A stretch of 64,000 bases of DNA, taken from contig QKFD01000103.1 in the NCBI GenBank assembly GCA_003251535.1, forward strand, positions 1-64,000, written 5' to 3'. Below the pieces are notes generated by a model. The model was not told the DNA's origin, did not search any database, and saw only the letters and a list, made by a program, of their open reading frames with translations. The stretch comes from Chromatiales bacterium (GTDB lineage: Bacteria > Pseudomonadota > Gammaproteobacteria > Thiohalomonadales > Thiohalomonadaceae). Of this stretch, positions 28,127 to 35,594 are shown in pieces (position 1 is the first letter of the stretch; each line of letters begins with the position of its first letter). The position numbers and the translations under genes were made by a program.

Positions 28127-30211
28127 CTAGTCCGATTTCAGTGCAACAAAGTGGAGTGACGACGGCAGGGGGAACGGCACGCGCCGCTCGCGGGTACTGA
28201 GCACCTGGCCGTTGGGGTCCACCTCCGTCACATCACCTAGCCGGATCTCCGCCAGGGTCACCTCTGGGTAGACCCAGATCACCCCCACCTGGGAGCGCTT
28301 GCCGCTGAAGCGGAGGTGGGTGGTGGCTTGGAGATCCAGCAGGGGGCGTAGCTCGCTGCTCTTGAGCGCCGCCAGTAGGCCCGCCTCTAGCGGCGGTTGG
28401 TCAAACAGCAGTGGCAGCAGTTTGGCCAGCTCCTCCAGGCTCAGCTCCATCCCACTCTTGAGGCGACCGTGGAGCTTGTGGGTGCGGTCGTCCGGCTCCT
28501 GCGCTGCGAGCGCCAGGCGGCTATCGACCCGGCCGTTGCTGGGCTGTTCAAAGGTGGCACGCAGGTAGTAGCGGCAGAGCAGATCCAGTTCCCAGCGCAC
28601 CGCTCTACTGCCGGGGGCCACCCCCCCTTCGTACAACTTGTGCCAGAAGGCGCGGTAGCGTTGGGGGTCATTGAGCGGGCGTTCACGCCCCCCCGCTCTA
28701 TCGACCGCCATCAGCAGGGTATGGTCGGCGAGGTAGATGGGGTGATCGACCTGCACCCCTCGGCTCCCGCCGCGCACCGGCCAGCGCAGGACGGCACTGG
28801 CGTTGAGATCGCGGTGGCGCGGCAGCGCCCGCAGCTGGTCGGCCGAGAGGGTGATCTTGAGCGGGGCGCCGGGCTGGAGTTGGCTGAGTCGCTCGCTATG
28901 GCGCAGTAGGGTCTGTTGGCTCTCCAGGTCGATCAGCGCTAGCTCCAGGATGGCCCGCGGCAGGGGTGGCAGGTTGGCTTGGGCGTGGCGATCAAGCAGC
29001 TGCCAGACCAGGGTGATGCCGCTATCGGGCTGATAGACCCACTTCGATTTACCCCCCAATGGCAGGGCTGGGGCCGCCACAAAGGTAAGGCCGAAACGCT
29101 CCGATGGGGCGGGCCGCGGCGGGCCAGCGGCTAGGCTGAAGCCCTGGGCGGTGGTCGGCGGTGCGGTGGTGGTCGGCAGGGTGGCCAACAGCTCCCGCAA
29201 GAGGGCGCTGCGGTTGGCCTCTGCCAGCAGGTTGGCGACAAACTGCTGCTGGTTCTGCTGCTGCTGGAGCCGGTTGTCGAGCCGCGACTGCAACAGGGTG
29301 GTGAAGAACTGGAGCGGTCGGTCAGTCAGGATCTGCAACAGCTGCGGTGCCTGCTGGAGCAGGGGACCCAGCAGTGATGCCAGCAGCGGACCACTGAGCA
29401 GCGCGCCGGTCATGGCGTGGCCATATTCGAGCCGCGGGCCGGTGGCGCCGCGGTAGCGGTTGGGCTGGCGTGACTGCGCTTGGGCCGGTGCCGGTGCCGC
29501 TGGCGCTGGGGTGGCGTTGGCCCCTTGCAAGCGCCCGAGGTGGGCCAGGAGTTCCAACAGTGGCGCCAGGTCGTTCGTGCCGCTGGCCGCCGGGGTGCCT
29601 GACGGCGGCGGCGGTGCGCCGATGCCACCCAGGAGCCCCGGGAGTTGGGCGAGCAGGGTGGGGGCGGCGGCGCGCAGCAGCGAGACCAGTTGGTCGAGGA
29701 ACAGCGGCCGACTGAGCTGCGACTCTTGGAAAGAGAACGCCAGCCGCCGGGCAGGTAGGAGTGGCGTGGTCATGCCCATTGCCTCCGCTGCGGGTACCGC
29801 CAGGCGCGAGAAGGGGTCCTCCAGCGCCAGCAGCCCGGGTTCGCGCAGCACCGCCCCTCCGCTGATCCCAGCCGGCATGGTGATGACGGGGGAGTAGGCG
29901 GGGCCGCTGCGCCGCTGGTCTCGATAGCTGGTGAGTTGGATGTGGTGCGCCTCCCGGCTGAAGAGGCGGGCGGGGACCCGTAGCGCAAAACGCCCGGAGA
30001 GGGGCGATAGGTTGTCCCGCGGGCGTGGCTGGAGGCCGGAGCGGTGGACCACATTGGCGAGCCGTGCCAACCCCCAGGGGGGGCCCTGTGGTTGGGGATC
30101 CGGGGTGCCGATTTCGTATTCGTAGAACCCATTGCTGCCGAGGTCCGCGACAAACTGGTGATCTCCCGCCGGCGGTAGGTCGCTGCTTACCGCCAGGTAG
30201 GCCAGGGCCAT
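28127..30211 (-). CDS. 694-aa protein of unknown family
   Basis: The N-terminal 160 residues are beta-type and end in GISGGAVLREPGLLALEDPF. The middle (about 170-370) has amphipathic, Leu-rich helices (LASLLGPLLQQAPQLLQILT) and a Gln-rich patch (NRLQQQQNQQQFVANLL), separated by Pro/Ala linkers. The C-terminal 300 residues form mixed domains. The hydrophobic helices are too Gln/Pro-broken to be clear membrane spans. It is the fourth gene of the subtilase operon, 24 bases after the 345-aa gene. It could be a structural subunit; no homologous family is recognised. Confidence 0.8.
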   Translation of the reverse strand: MALAYLAVSSDLPPAGDHQFVADLGSNGFYEYEIGTPDPQPQGPPWGLARLANVVHRSGLQPRPRDNLSPLSGRFALRVPARLFSREAHHIQLTSYRDQRRSGPAYSPVITMPAGISGGAVLREPGLLALEDPFSRLAVPAAEAMGMTTPLLPARRLAFSFQESQLSRPLFLDQLVSLLRAAAPTLLAQLPGLLGGIGAPPPPSGTPAASGTNDLAPLLELLAHLGRLQGANATPAPAAPAPAQAQSRQPNRYRGATGPRLEYGHAMTGALLSGPLLASLLGPLLQQAPQLLQILTDRPLQFFTTLLQSRLDNRLQQQQNQQQFVANLLAEANRSALLRELLATLPTTTAPPTTAQGFSLAAGPPRPAPSERFGLTFVAAPALPLGGKSKWVYQPDSGITLVWQLLDRHAQANLPPLPRAILELALIDLESQQTLLRHSERLSQLQPGAPLKITLSADQLRALPRHRDLNASAVLRWPVRGGSRGVQVDHPIYLADHTLLMAVDRAGGRERPLNDPQRYRAFWHKLYEGGVAPGSRAVRWELDLLCRYYLRATFEQPSNGRVDSRLALAAQEPDDRTHKLHGRLKSGMELSLEELAKLLPLLFDQPPLEAGLLAALKSSELRPLLDLQATTHLRFSGKRSQVGVIWVYPEVTLAEIRLGDVTEVDPNGQVLSTRERRVPFPLPSSLHFVALKSD

Positions 30212-30235
30212 GGTGGTTGCGCTCTGGGCGGTACG

Positions 30236-31273
30236 TTAGCGGGCGCCTGGGGTGGGGGCCGCCGGCTGGCCGGGGGCCCCTCCCTGTCCTGCCGGTTGCA
30301 GCGCCGCAACGCCGCCGTCGCCATACATGTTGGCGAAGTTGTCCAGCTTGAAATAGTCGGTTTTGAACTTGATGTTGACCCGGCCCATCAACTTGGCGAA
30401 CAGCTCATCCTTCGCCTCTTTGTTGGAGGTGTTGATCTGGATGTTGGTGTTGCTGATGCTGGCCGAGCCGCTCGGGCCGCCGAATATGCCGCCGAGGGGC
30501 GGGTCATAGCTGAAGTTGGCGTTGACGGTGTTGATGTTCTGGCCCTGATGGGCGCGGGTACTGGTGCGGTTGGCGGTGATGCGGAACTCCACCGCCGCCT
30601 CCACCTCACCTTTCTCCACCACCAGGCGGGTCACCCCCATCAGCAGCACCTCGCGCAGGGCGGCGCGGTGCTCCTTGGCCATGGCGATCTTCGCATCCAT
30701 GATGCGCGCCTTGACCTCGTTGTCCTCCATATCCACCTTTTCGCCTTCGGGGTTGGTCAGCGCCATCTTCTGGCTGCCATCCGCCTGCTGCTCCAGGGTG
30801 ACATTGAACTGATTGCCCCGGGTCTCGGCGAGATAGGCGAAGGTGTCGTCATCCTTTACCTTCTTGACGAAATCGGCCGTGCTCTTGGTGGCCTCGCGCA
30901 TCAGGCGGATGAAGTCGTCGGTCTGCGCCTTCATCACCTTCAGGTTGGCGTTGAATACCGCCTTCAACAGGTCAGCGACAAACTTCGGGAAATCGACGGA
31001 ATCGACCAGTTCGTTGAAGGCCTCGGTACTGCCATCGAAGCCGGGGTCATACCCGCCGAAGCCCATCCCGCTGCCCGGCCCCTTCTTGGCCATGGCGGAG
31101 GCGAGGCCGTGCTGCTGCGATAGCCGGTCGAGATGTTCATTGACCACATGCCGGTAGATGTCGCTCTGTTCTGCCATCGGCATGGCGCGGAAGGCGTTGC
31201 TACCAGCGAGTTGGCTGCGGGCCAGCTGGCGCGCCTGGTCGGTGAGTTGGGCAAGCAGTTCGGTATCCGACAT
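30236..31273 (-). CDS. 345-aa helical protein of unknown family
   Basis: The first 230 residues are mainly charged helices (for example IMDAKIAMAKEHRAALREVL), followed by a beta-rich part (residues 225-310) with Asn/Ser/Thr-rich strands (INTVNANFSYDPPLGGIFGG). The tail is Gly/Pro-rich. Lack of cysteine, the helix-plus-strand layout and the low-complexity tail would suit a structural or assembly protein. There is no signal peptide. It lies between the 611-aa and 694-aa genes with short gaps, so co-expression is very likely. Confidence 0.8.
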   Translation of the reverse strand: MSDTELLAQLTDQARQLARSQLAGSNAFRAMPMAEQSDIYRHVVNEHLDRLSQQHGLASAMAKKGPGSGMGFGGYDPGFDGSTEAFNELVDSVDFPKFVADLLKAVFNANLKVMKAQTDDFIRLMREATKSTADFVKKVKDDDTFAYLAETRGNQFNVTLEQQADGSQKMALTNPEGEKVDMEDNEVKARIMDAKIAMAKEHRAALREVLLMGVTRLVVEKGEVEAAVEFRITANRTSTRAHQGQNINTVNANFSYDPPLGGIFGGPSGSASISNTNIQINTSNKEAKDELFAKLMGRVNIKFKTDYFKLDNFANMYGDGGVAALQPAGQGGAPGQPAAPTPGAR

Positions 31274-31334
31274 GGGGGCTCTCTCTTACTGCGGCGCAAG
31301 ACTCGCCACCGCGGCGCGGCGGCATCAACTCCTG

Positions 31335-33170
31335 TTAGAAATTCCAATCCTCTGAACCACCGCCTGAGCCGCTGGGCAGCCCCCCCACCGGCATCCCCGG
31401 GGGCATCGGCAACTGCGGCAGGCCGTGGCCGTAACCACCCTCGTCCACCACCTCACCGCCGGCCTCGGGCTGATCACCCAACTGGCTCTCGGCGACGATG
31501 TAGGCATCGACGGTGGAGATGAAGTTGCCGAAGGCGGTGGCATCCTCCACCAGGGCCGGGGTCGCCTGGGCGATGGTGGAGAGGATCTTGTGGCCGTAGA
31601 TCCCTTTGTTGCGTAGCGGGTTGAGATCGCTGGTGCCGCGCACGGTTTCGATGACGCGCCAGAAGGAGGGGCTACCGCGGCGCGAGAGCTGGGCTTTGAT
31701 GTCGTTGCTGTCCAGCAGCCGGCGGACCACAAAATCCATCTCGCGGTAGATGCGCGGTGCGGTCACCTTGGCCATGCCGGCGCAGAAGCTGGAGAGGTTG
31801 TACTGGAGGTCTTCGATCGCCTGGTAGACCTTCTGCGGTGAGATGGCGAGGCCGATGCCGGCGTTCTCCTCCACCTTGGCGATGTAGCGGGCGGTCTCGG
31901 TCATCAGTACCGCCCAGAGCCGTGGAAAATCGCTGTTGACCGCCATGCCGTCGGTGACCGGCGCCTGACCCACGCCAAACACCTGTCGATAGAACATCTG
32001 CCGCTCCGCCGGTGGGATGCGCCGGTAGGTGCGGCCGCTCCGGAGGTCTTCAAACCGCTCATCCAGGGCGTAGAGCGAGAGATCCTCCGCCACCTGCTGC
32101 TGGCGGATGGAGAGCTGGTACTGCGTGGAGGTCTGGCCGATGATGCGCTCGATCACCTCAAAGATGCCGATCTGATCACCCCACACCATGGTGTAGAAGA
32201 GCATGGCCGCCGCCTCGACGCTGCTGCGGTCGAACTCCAGGGAGGTGCTGTTCTCGTCGTAGTAGTCAACGGAGTAGTCCTCCACCGTCAACTCGCCATC
32301 GGGGTCGCTGCTGCGACTCGGTTGGGCGTTGTTGAGCTGGGTGAGGGCGATGGAGACGTAGTAGGCCGCGTTGTCGGCGGTGATGGGGATCTTGGACTGC
32401 TTCAGGTAGGCGAGCAGCGGTGGGATGTCGGCATCGGGGATCTCCCCCAACTCCTTCTCCGCGGCCTCCAGGATGGCGAGCTTGTCGGCGTCGTAGACAT
32501 ATTCGCGGAATAGCGCGTTGACTCGGGCGGCGAAGGCGTTCTGCTCCATCGATACCACGCTCTGGCGCAGCCGGGCGACGATCTGATCATCCACCGAGCT
32601 GTTCGGTAGATCGATGCGCCGCTCCTTCTTCCAATCCCACACCGACTTGGCGACCACAAAGTCGTAGATCCGCTTCCAAGAGCCGCGGCTGGCGGTGATG
32701 AAACTGAAGATCCCCTCCGGGGTATCCAGTTCGTCGAGGACGATGGCCAGGGTGATGAGGTAGTCAACGATGTTGGGGTAGGCGAGGATCTGACGGAGGT
32801 TGTAGTCCAGGCCGTTACTGTTGCTGCGCAGCAGCTGTTTGACGTTGAAATAGTGCTTGGTGTACCCCTTGCGGTCGGCATATTCCGCCAAGGTGAGGCG
32901 ACTCTCCGAGCCTTGATCCAGCACCCGCAGCAGGGTGCGCACGGTGGCCAGGTGGCTATAGATGGGTAGCTTGAGGGCGGCCACCAGCTCCGCCTCGGGC
33001 GCGGCGCTCTCGCCGGTTGGCCAGTCGAAGCCGCGCTCCAGCCGCGCCTCTAGTAGATCGAGTGCCGCAGCGGGGTAGGGGTGGAGGGCCGCAGACGCCC
33101 CCTCTTTCAATAGCGCCGGACGGATGAAGCGTAGTCCCATGGGCTCAGCAGAGAGAGAGACGGTGCTCAT
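31335..33170 (-). CDS. 611-aa helical protein of unknown family
   Basis: The ATG at 33170 has an AAGAGAA site 8 bases upstream; the longer frame overlaps the protease gene and was not chosen. The protein is predominantly helical and acidic, with no recognised catalytic motif. Segments such as LRQILAYPNIVDYLITLAIV and AAMLFYTMVWGDQIGIFEVI are hydrophobic but look like buried helices rather than membrane spans. The end is Gly/Pro-rich. It is the second gene of the operon, 28 bases after the subtilase. It could be a substrate or partner of the protease; this is inference from position. Confidence 0.8.
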   Translation of the reverse strand: MSTVSLSAEPMGLRFIRPALLKEGASAALHPYPAAALDLLEARLERGFDWPTGESAAPEAELVAALKLPIYSHLATVRTLLRVLDQGSESRLTLAEYADRKGYTKHYFNVKQLLRSNSNGLDYNLRQILAYPNIVDYLITLAIVLDELDTPEGIFSFITASRGSWKRIYDFVVAKSVWDWKKERRIDLPNSSVDDQIVARLRQSVVSMEQNAFAARVNALFREYVYDADKLAILEAAEKELGEIPDADIPPLLAYLKQSKIPITADNAAYYVSIALTQLNNAQPSRSSDPDGELTVEDYSVDYYDENSTSLEFDRSSVEAAAMLFYTMVWGDQIGIFEVIERIIGQTSTQYQLSIRQQQVAEDLSLYALDERFEDLRSGRTYRRIPPAERQMFYRQVFGVGQAPVTDGMAVNSDFPRLWAVLMTETARYIAKVEENAGIGLAISPQKVYQAIEDLQYNLSSFCAGMAKVTAPRIYREMDFVVRRLLDSNDIKAQLSRRGSPSFWRVIETVRGTSDLNPLRNKGIYGHKILSTIAQATPALVEDATAFGNFISTVDAYIVAESQLGDQPEAGGEVVDEGGYGHGLPQLPMPPGMPVGGLPSGSGGGSEDWNF

Positions 33171-33198
33171 AGCGTTGTTCTCTTGTGCGTTCGAGGTA

Positions 33199-34518
33199 TC
33201 AAGCTGCGCGCCGTTGCCCGAGCAGGTAGTCGAGCATTCGGCTGGCATCCAGTAGATTGAGTTGACCATAACCTCCGCGGGCGGTGCGCAGTCGCTGATC
33301 CAGTTTGTCGGAGGTGTGCAGCAAAATGGTTTTGATCTGGGCGTCGCTGAGGCGTGCGCCGCGGGCGAGGGCCTGGCTCTTCAACAGCGCAACGGCGCCG
33401 GTGACAAATGGCGAGGCCTGCGAGGTGCCCGAGGCCATCGCGTAGCCGCCGTGGGCGTAGGCGCTGAAGATGTCGGTGCCGGGGGCCACCAGCCAGACCG
33501 GTGCGCCGTAGGAGGAGAAGTCGGCTACCTCCCCTTGGGCGTTGGCGGCACCGACGGCGATGACGCCGGGGAGGGCGCCCGGATAGTATTTTTCACCGCT
33601 GCCGTCGTTGCCGCTGGCGGCCACCACCGTCACCCCGCGGGCCAGGGCGTAGGCGATCACCTCCTGGTGGGGGAGGCCGCCAGCGGTGTGGCGTACCCCC
33701 AGGCTCATGTTGATCACATCCGCCCCCTGATCCACCGCCCATTTGATGCCCACGTTGATGTTGTCCACCAGACCGGCCCCGACGACTCGATCCCCGGAGC
33801 GCATGGTGGCGAGCACCCGCACGGCCATCAGTGAACACTCCGGCACCACCCCCTCCGGCATCTGGCGACCGGCGGCGGCGATGATGCCGGAGACGTGGGT
33901 ACCGTGACCCACCTCATCCTCCGGCACCTCGTCGTAGCCCTCCTTGTCGCCGATGAATTGGGCGCTATCGAGTGCCCCCAGTTGAACGAAGTCGGCCCGG
34001 TGGGTGATGCGTGCCGCCACCTCCGGGTGATCGAGATCAACCCCGGTATCGAGTACGGCCACTTTGATGCGTGGATCGCCCCCGCCAAACAGCCGCCGCG
34101 CCTGCCGCAGGCCAATCAGCTCACGCGAGCGGTCGCTGCTGAGTTGCACCGCCTGCGCCTCGGGCAGCTCCGGCAACGGGCTCTGCGCCAGGCCGATGGC
34201 GCGGACATACTCCACCTCGGGGAGCTGCTGGATCGCCTCGATGAGCGGCGGCGGGAGGGCGACCTCCCGCTGGAGGATGAGGCGATAGATGCGGTTGAGG
34301 CCGGTGCTGATCTCCAGCGGCGACCAGCCGCCTGATTGAGCGGGGTGGTGTTCCAGGGTGACCCAGATGCGCACGCCCGCGCGGGCCAGGGCGCGGTCTA
34401 CCGCTGGGGTGAAGGACTCTAGGGTGTGGCTTTTGTCGGCGATGAAACGGCCCCAAAATGGGATCGGCACGCGCCGCGCCAGGGGTTGGTGGGTCTTGAT
34501 GATGAGATGGGGCTTCAC
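33199..34518 (-). CDS. Subtilisin-like serine protease (S8 family)
   Basis: I chose the GTG at 34518 because a strong AAGGAG lies 10 bases upstream; the frame also extends further upstream without support. The 439-aa protein has an N-terminal region of about 150 residues (possible propeptide or binding domain) and a full S8 catalytic domain. The triad is Asp157 (VAVLDTGVD), His205 (GHGTHVSG) and Ser366 (ASGTSQASPF), with oxyanion Asn304 (ASGND). There is no signal peptide, so it is predicted to act in the cytoplasm or leave by a non-Sec route. It is the first gene of its operon. Maturation of the operon's other proteins is a plausible role, unproven. Confidence 0.92.
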   Translation of the reverse strand: MKPHLIIKTHQPLARRVPIPFWGRFIADKSHTLESFTPAVDRALARAGVRIWVTLEHHPAQSGGWSPLEISTGLNRIYRLILQREVALPPPLIEAIQQLPEVEYVRAIGLAQSPLPELPEAQAVQLSSDRSRELIGLRQARRLFGGGDPRIKVAVLDTGVDLDHPEVAARITHRADFVQLGALDSAQFIGDKEGYDEVPEDEVGHGTHVSGIIAAAGRQMPEGVVPECSLMAVRVLATMRSGDRVVGAGLVDNINVGIKWAVDQGADVINMSLGVRHTAGGLPHQEVIAYALARGVTVVAASGNDGSGEKYYPGALPGVIAVGAANAQGEVADFSSYGAPVWLVAPGTDIFSAYAHGGYAMASGTSQASPFVTGAVALLKSQALARGARLSDAQIKTILLHTSDKLDQRLRTARGGYGQLNLLDASRMLDYLLGQRRAA

Positions 34519-34675
34519 GCTACATGCGCTCCTTGAAGCCAATCTTTCCATGCGCCGACGTGGCTCACGCCGGGCCCTGAAATCCCGGGTGCCCTCTCCC
34601 CTTCGCGGCCCACAGGGGGGACGGGCCTCAATGGTAAAAAGCGTAGACAGGGGCTCAGGAAAGTACAAGAAACGG

Positions 34676-34692
34676 GCAAGAAAAAAGTAAAT
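34676..34692 (-). repeat. 17-bp AT-rich motif, copy 2
   Basis: On the minus strand this reads ATTTACTTTTTTCTTGC, identical to 19529-19545. It lies about 160 bases before the subtilase start and points toward it. It also forms one arm of the inverted repeat at 34684-34732. Confidence 0.6.
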
Positions 34693-34732
34693 TAGAAACT
34701 ATTAATAACCTTTTGCAGGGGCTATTTACTTT
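34684..34732. repeat. Inverted repeat in the divergent subtilase/budA control region
   Basis: AAAGTAAAT (34684-34692) and ATTTACTTT (34724-34732) are perfect 9-bp inverted arms 31 bases apart. The stretch between is AT-rich. It sits in the 308-base gap between the subtilase operon and the acetolactate decarboxylase gene, which diverge. A regulator binding both arms could serve both genes. I see no other feature in this gap. Confidence 0.5.
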
Positions 34733-34826
34733 GTTTTTGGCAGGGGTGAGGCCCGGTGGGGCAGTCGGTGCGCGCGCCGCCTGGCACAATAGGGCCTCCC
34801 GTTTCCTGGATCTCTGGAGGTCTGTG

Positions 34827-35594
34827 ATGTCCCGTTTGGCCTGCTGGCTGTTTGCCGGTCTGCTCTCTCTCGGTTGCGCCCACGCAGAAGAGGCGGCGCT
34901 CTACCAATATGCCACCATCAACGCCCTGCTCAGCGGGCTCTATGACGGCCAGTTGACGGTGGGGGAACTGCGGCGCCATGGCGATCTGGGGTTGGGGACC
35001 TTCAATGGACTCGATGGCGAGATGGTGGTGGTGGATGGCACGGTGTGGCAGGCGCGCAGTGATGGCGCGTTGATCGAGGTGAGCGCGGCGCAGCGCACCC
35101 CCTTTGCGGTGGTGGCCCCGTTTGCCGCGGATCGCCGCCTACCGGTGGCGGCGGGGCTATCGCTGACGGAGCTACAACAGTGGTTGGATGGGCAGTTGGG
35201 GAATCCCAATGCCTACTTCGCCTTCCGCCTTGATGGCGCCTTCCAGGCGATGACGGTGCGCAGCGTCCCGGCCCAGCAGCCGCCCTATCCCCCCCTCGCC
35301 GAGGCGGTCAAGGGGCAGGCGGTGTTTGAGTTGGGGGCGGTGACGGGATCTCTGGTGGGGTTTTATACCCCGCCCTATATGGCCGGCCTCAATGTGCCGG
35401 GTTACCACTTCCACTTTGTGGACGCCGCCCGTCAGCGGGGTGGCCATGTGTTGGCGCTCACCACCGCGGAGGCCACCTTACAGCTGGATGAGTTGAGCCA
35501 CTTTGCACTGGAGATCCCCCACGACGCCGCCTTTGCCGCCATGGATCTCAGTGGTAGTCGCAAGGCGGAGCTGCATCGGGTGGAGCGGCAGTGA
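34827..35594 (+). CDS. budA: Alpha-acetolactate decarboxylase, exported form
   Basis: The enzyme converts acetolactate to acetoin (EC 4.1.1.5). The ATG has CTGGAGG upstream. The family's metal site is visible as YHFHFVD followed by a later GGH, and the AFRLDG and YPPLAEAVKGQ motifs match the family. The N-terminus is a signal peptide (MSRLACWLFAGLLSLGCAHA, cleavage after AHA), so the 255-aa protein is probably periplasmic. Well-known BudA/AlsD enzymes are usually described as cytoplasmic. No acetolactate synthase gene is adjacent. Its last 47 bases overlap the end of the convergent histidine kinase gene. Confidence 0.9.
   Translation: MSRLACWLFAGLLSLGCAHAEEAALYQYATINALLSGLYDGQLTVGELRRHGDLGLGTFNGLDGEMVVVDGTVWQARSDGALIEVSAAQRTPFAVVAPFAADRRLPVAAGLSLTELQQWLDGQLGNPNAYFAFRLDGAFQAMTVRSVPAQQPPYPPLAEAVKGQAVFELGAVTGSLVGFYTPPYMAGLNVPGYHFHFVDAARQRGGHVLALTTAEATLQLDELSHFALEIPHDAAFAAMDLSGSRKAELHRVERQ

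Noticed and set aside
1-34518. A contractile injection system (eCIS, tailocin, type VI) or an intact prophage
   Set aside because: LysM-like and lysozyme domains suggested it, but no sheath, tube, baseplate, AAA+ ATPase, terminase, portal or capsid gene is recognisable in the window.
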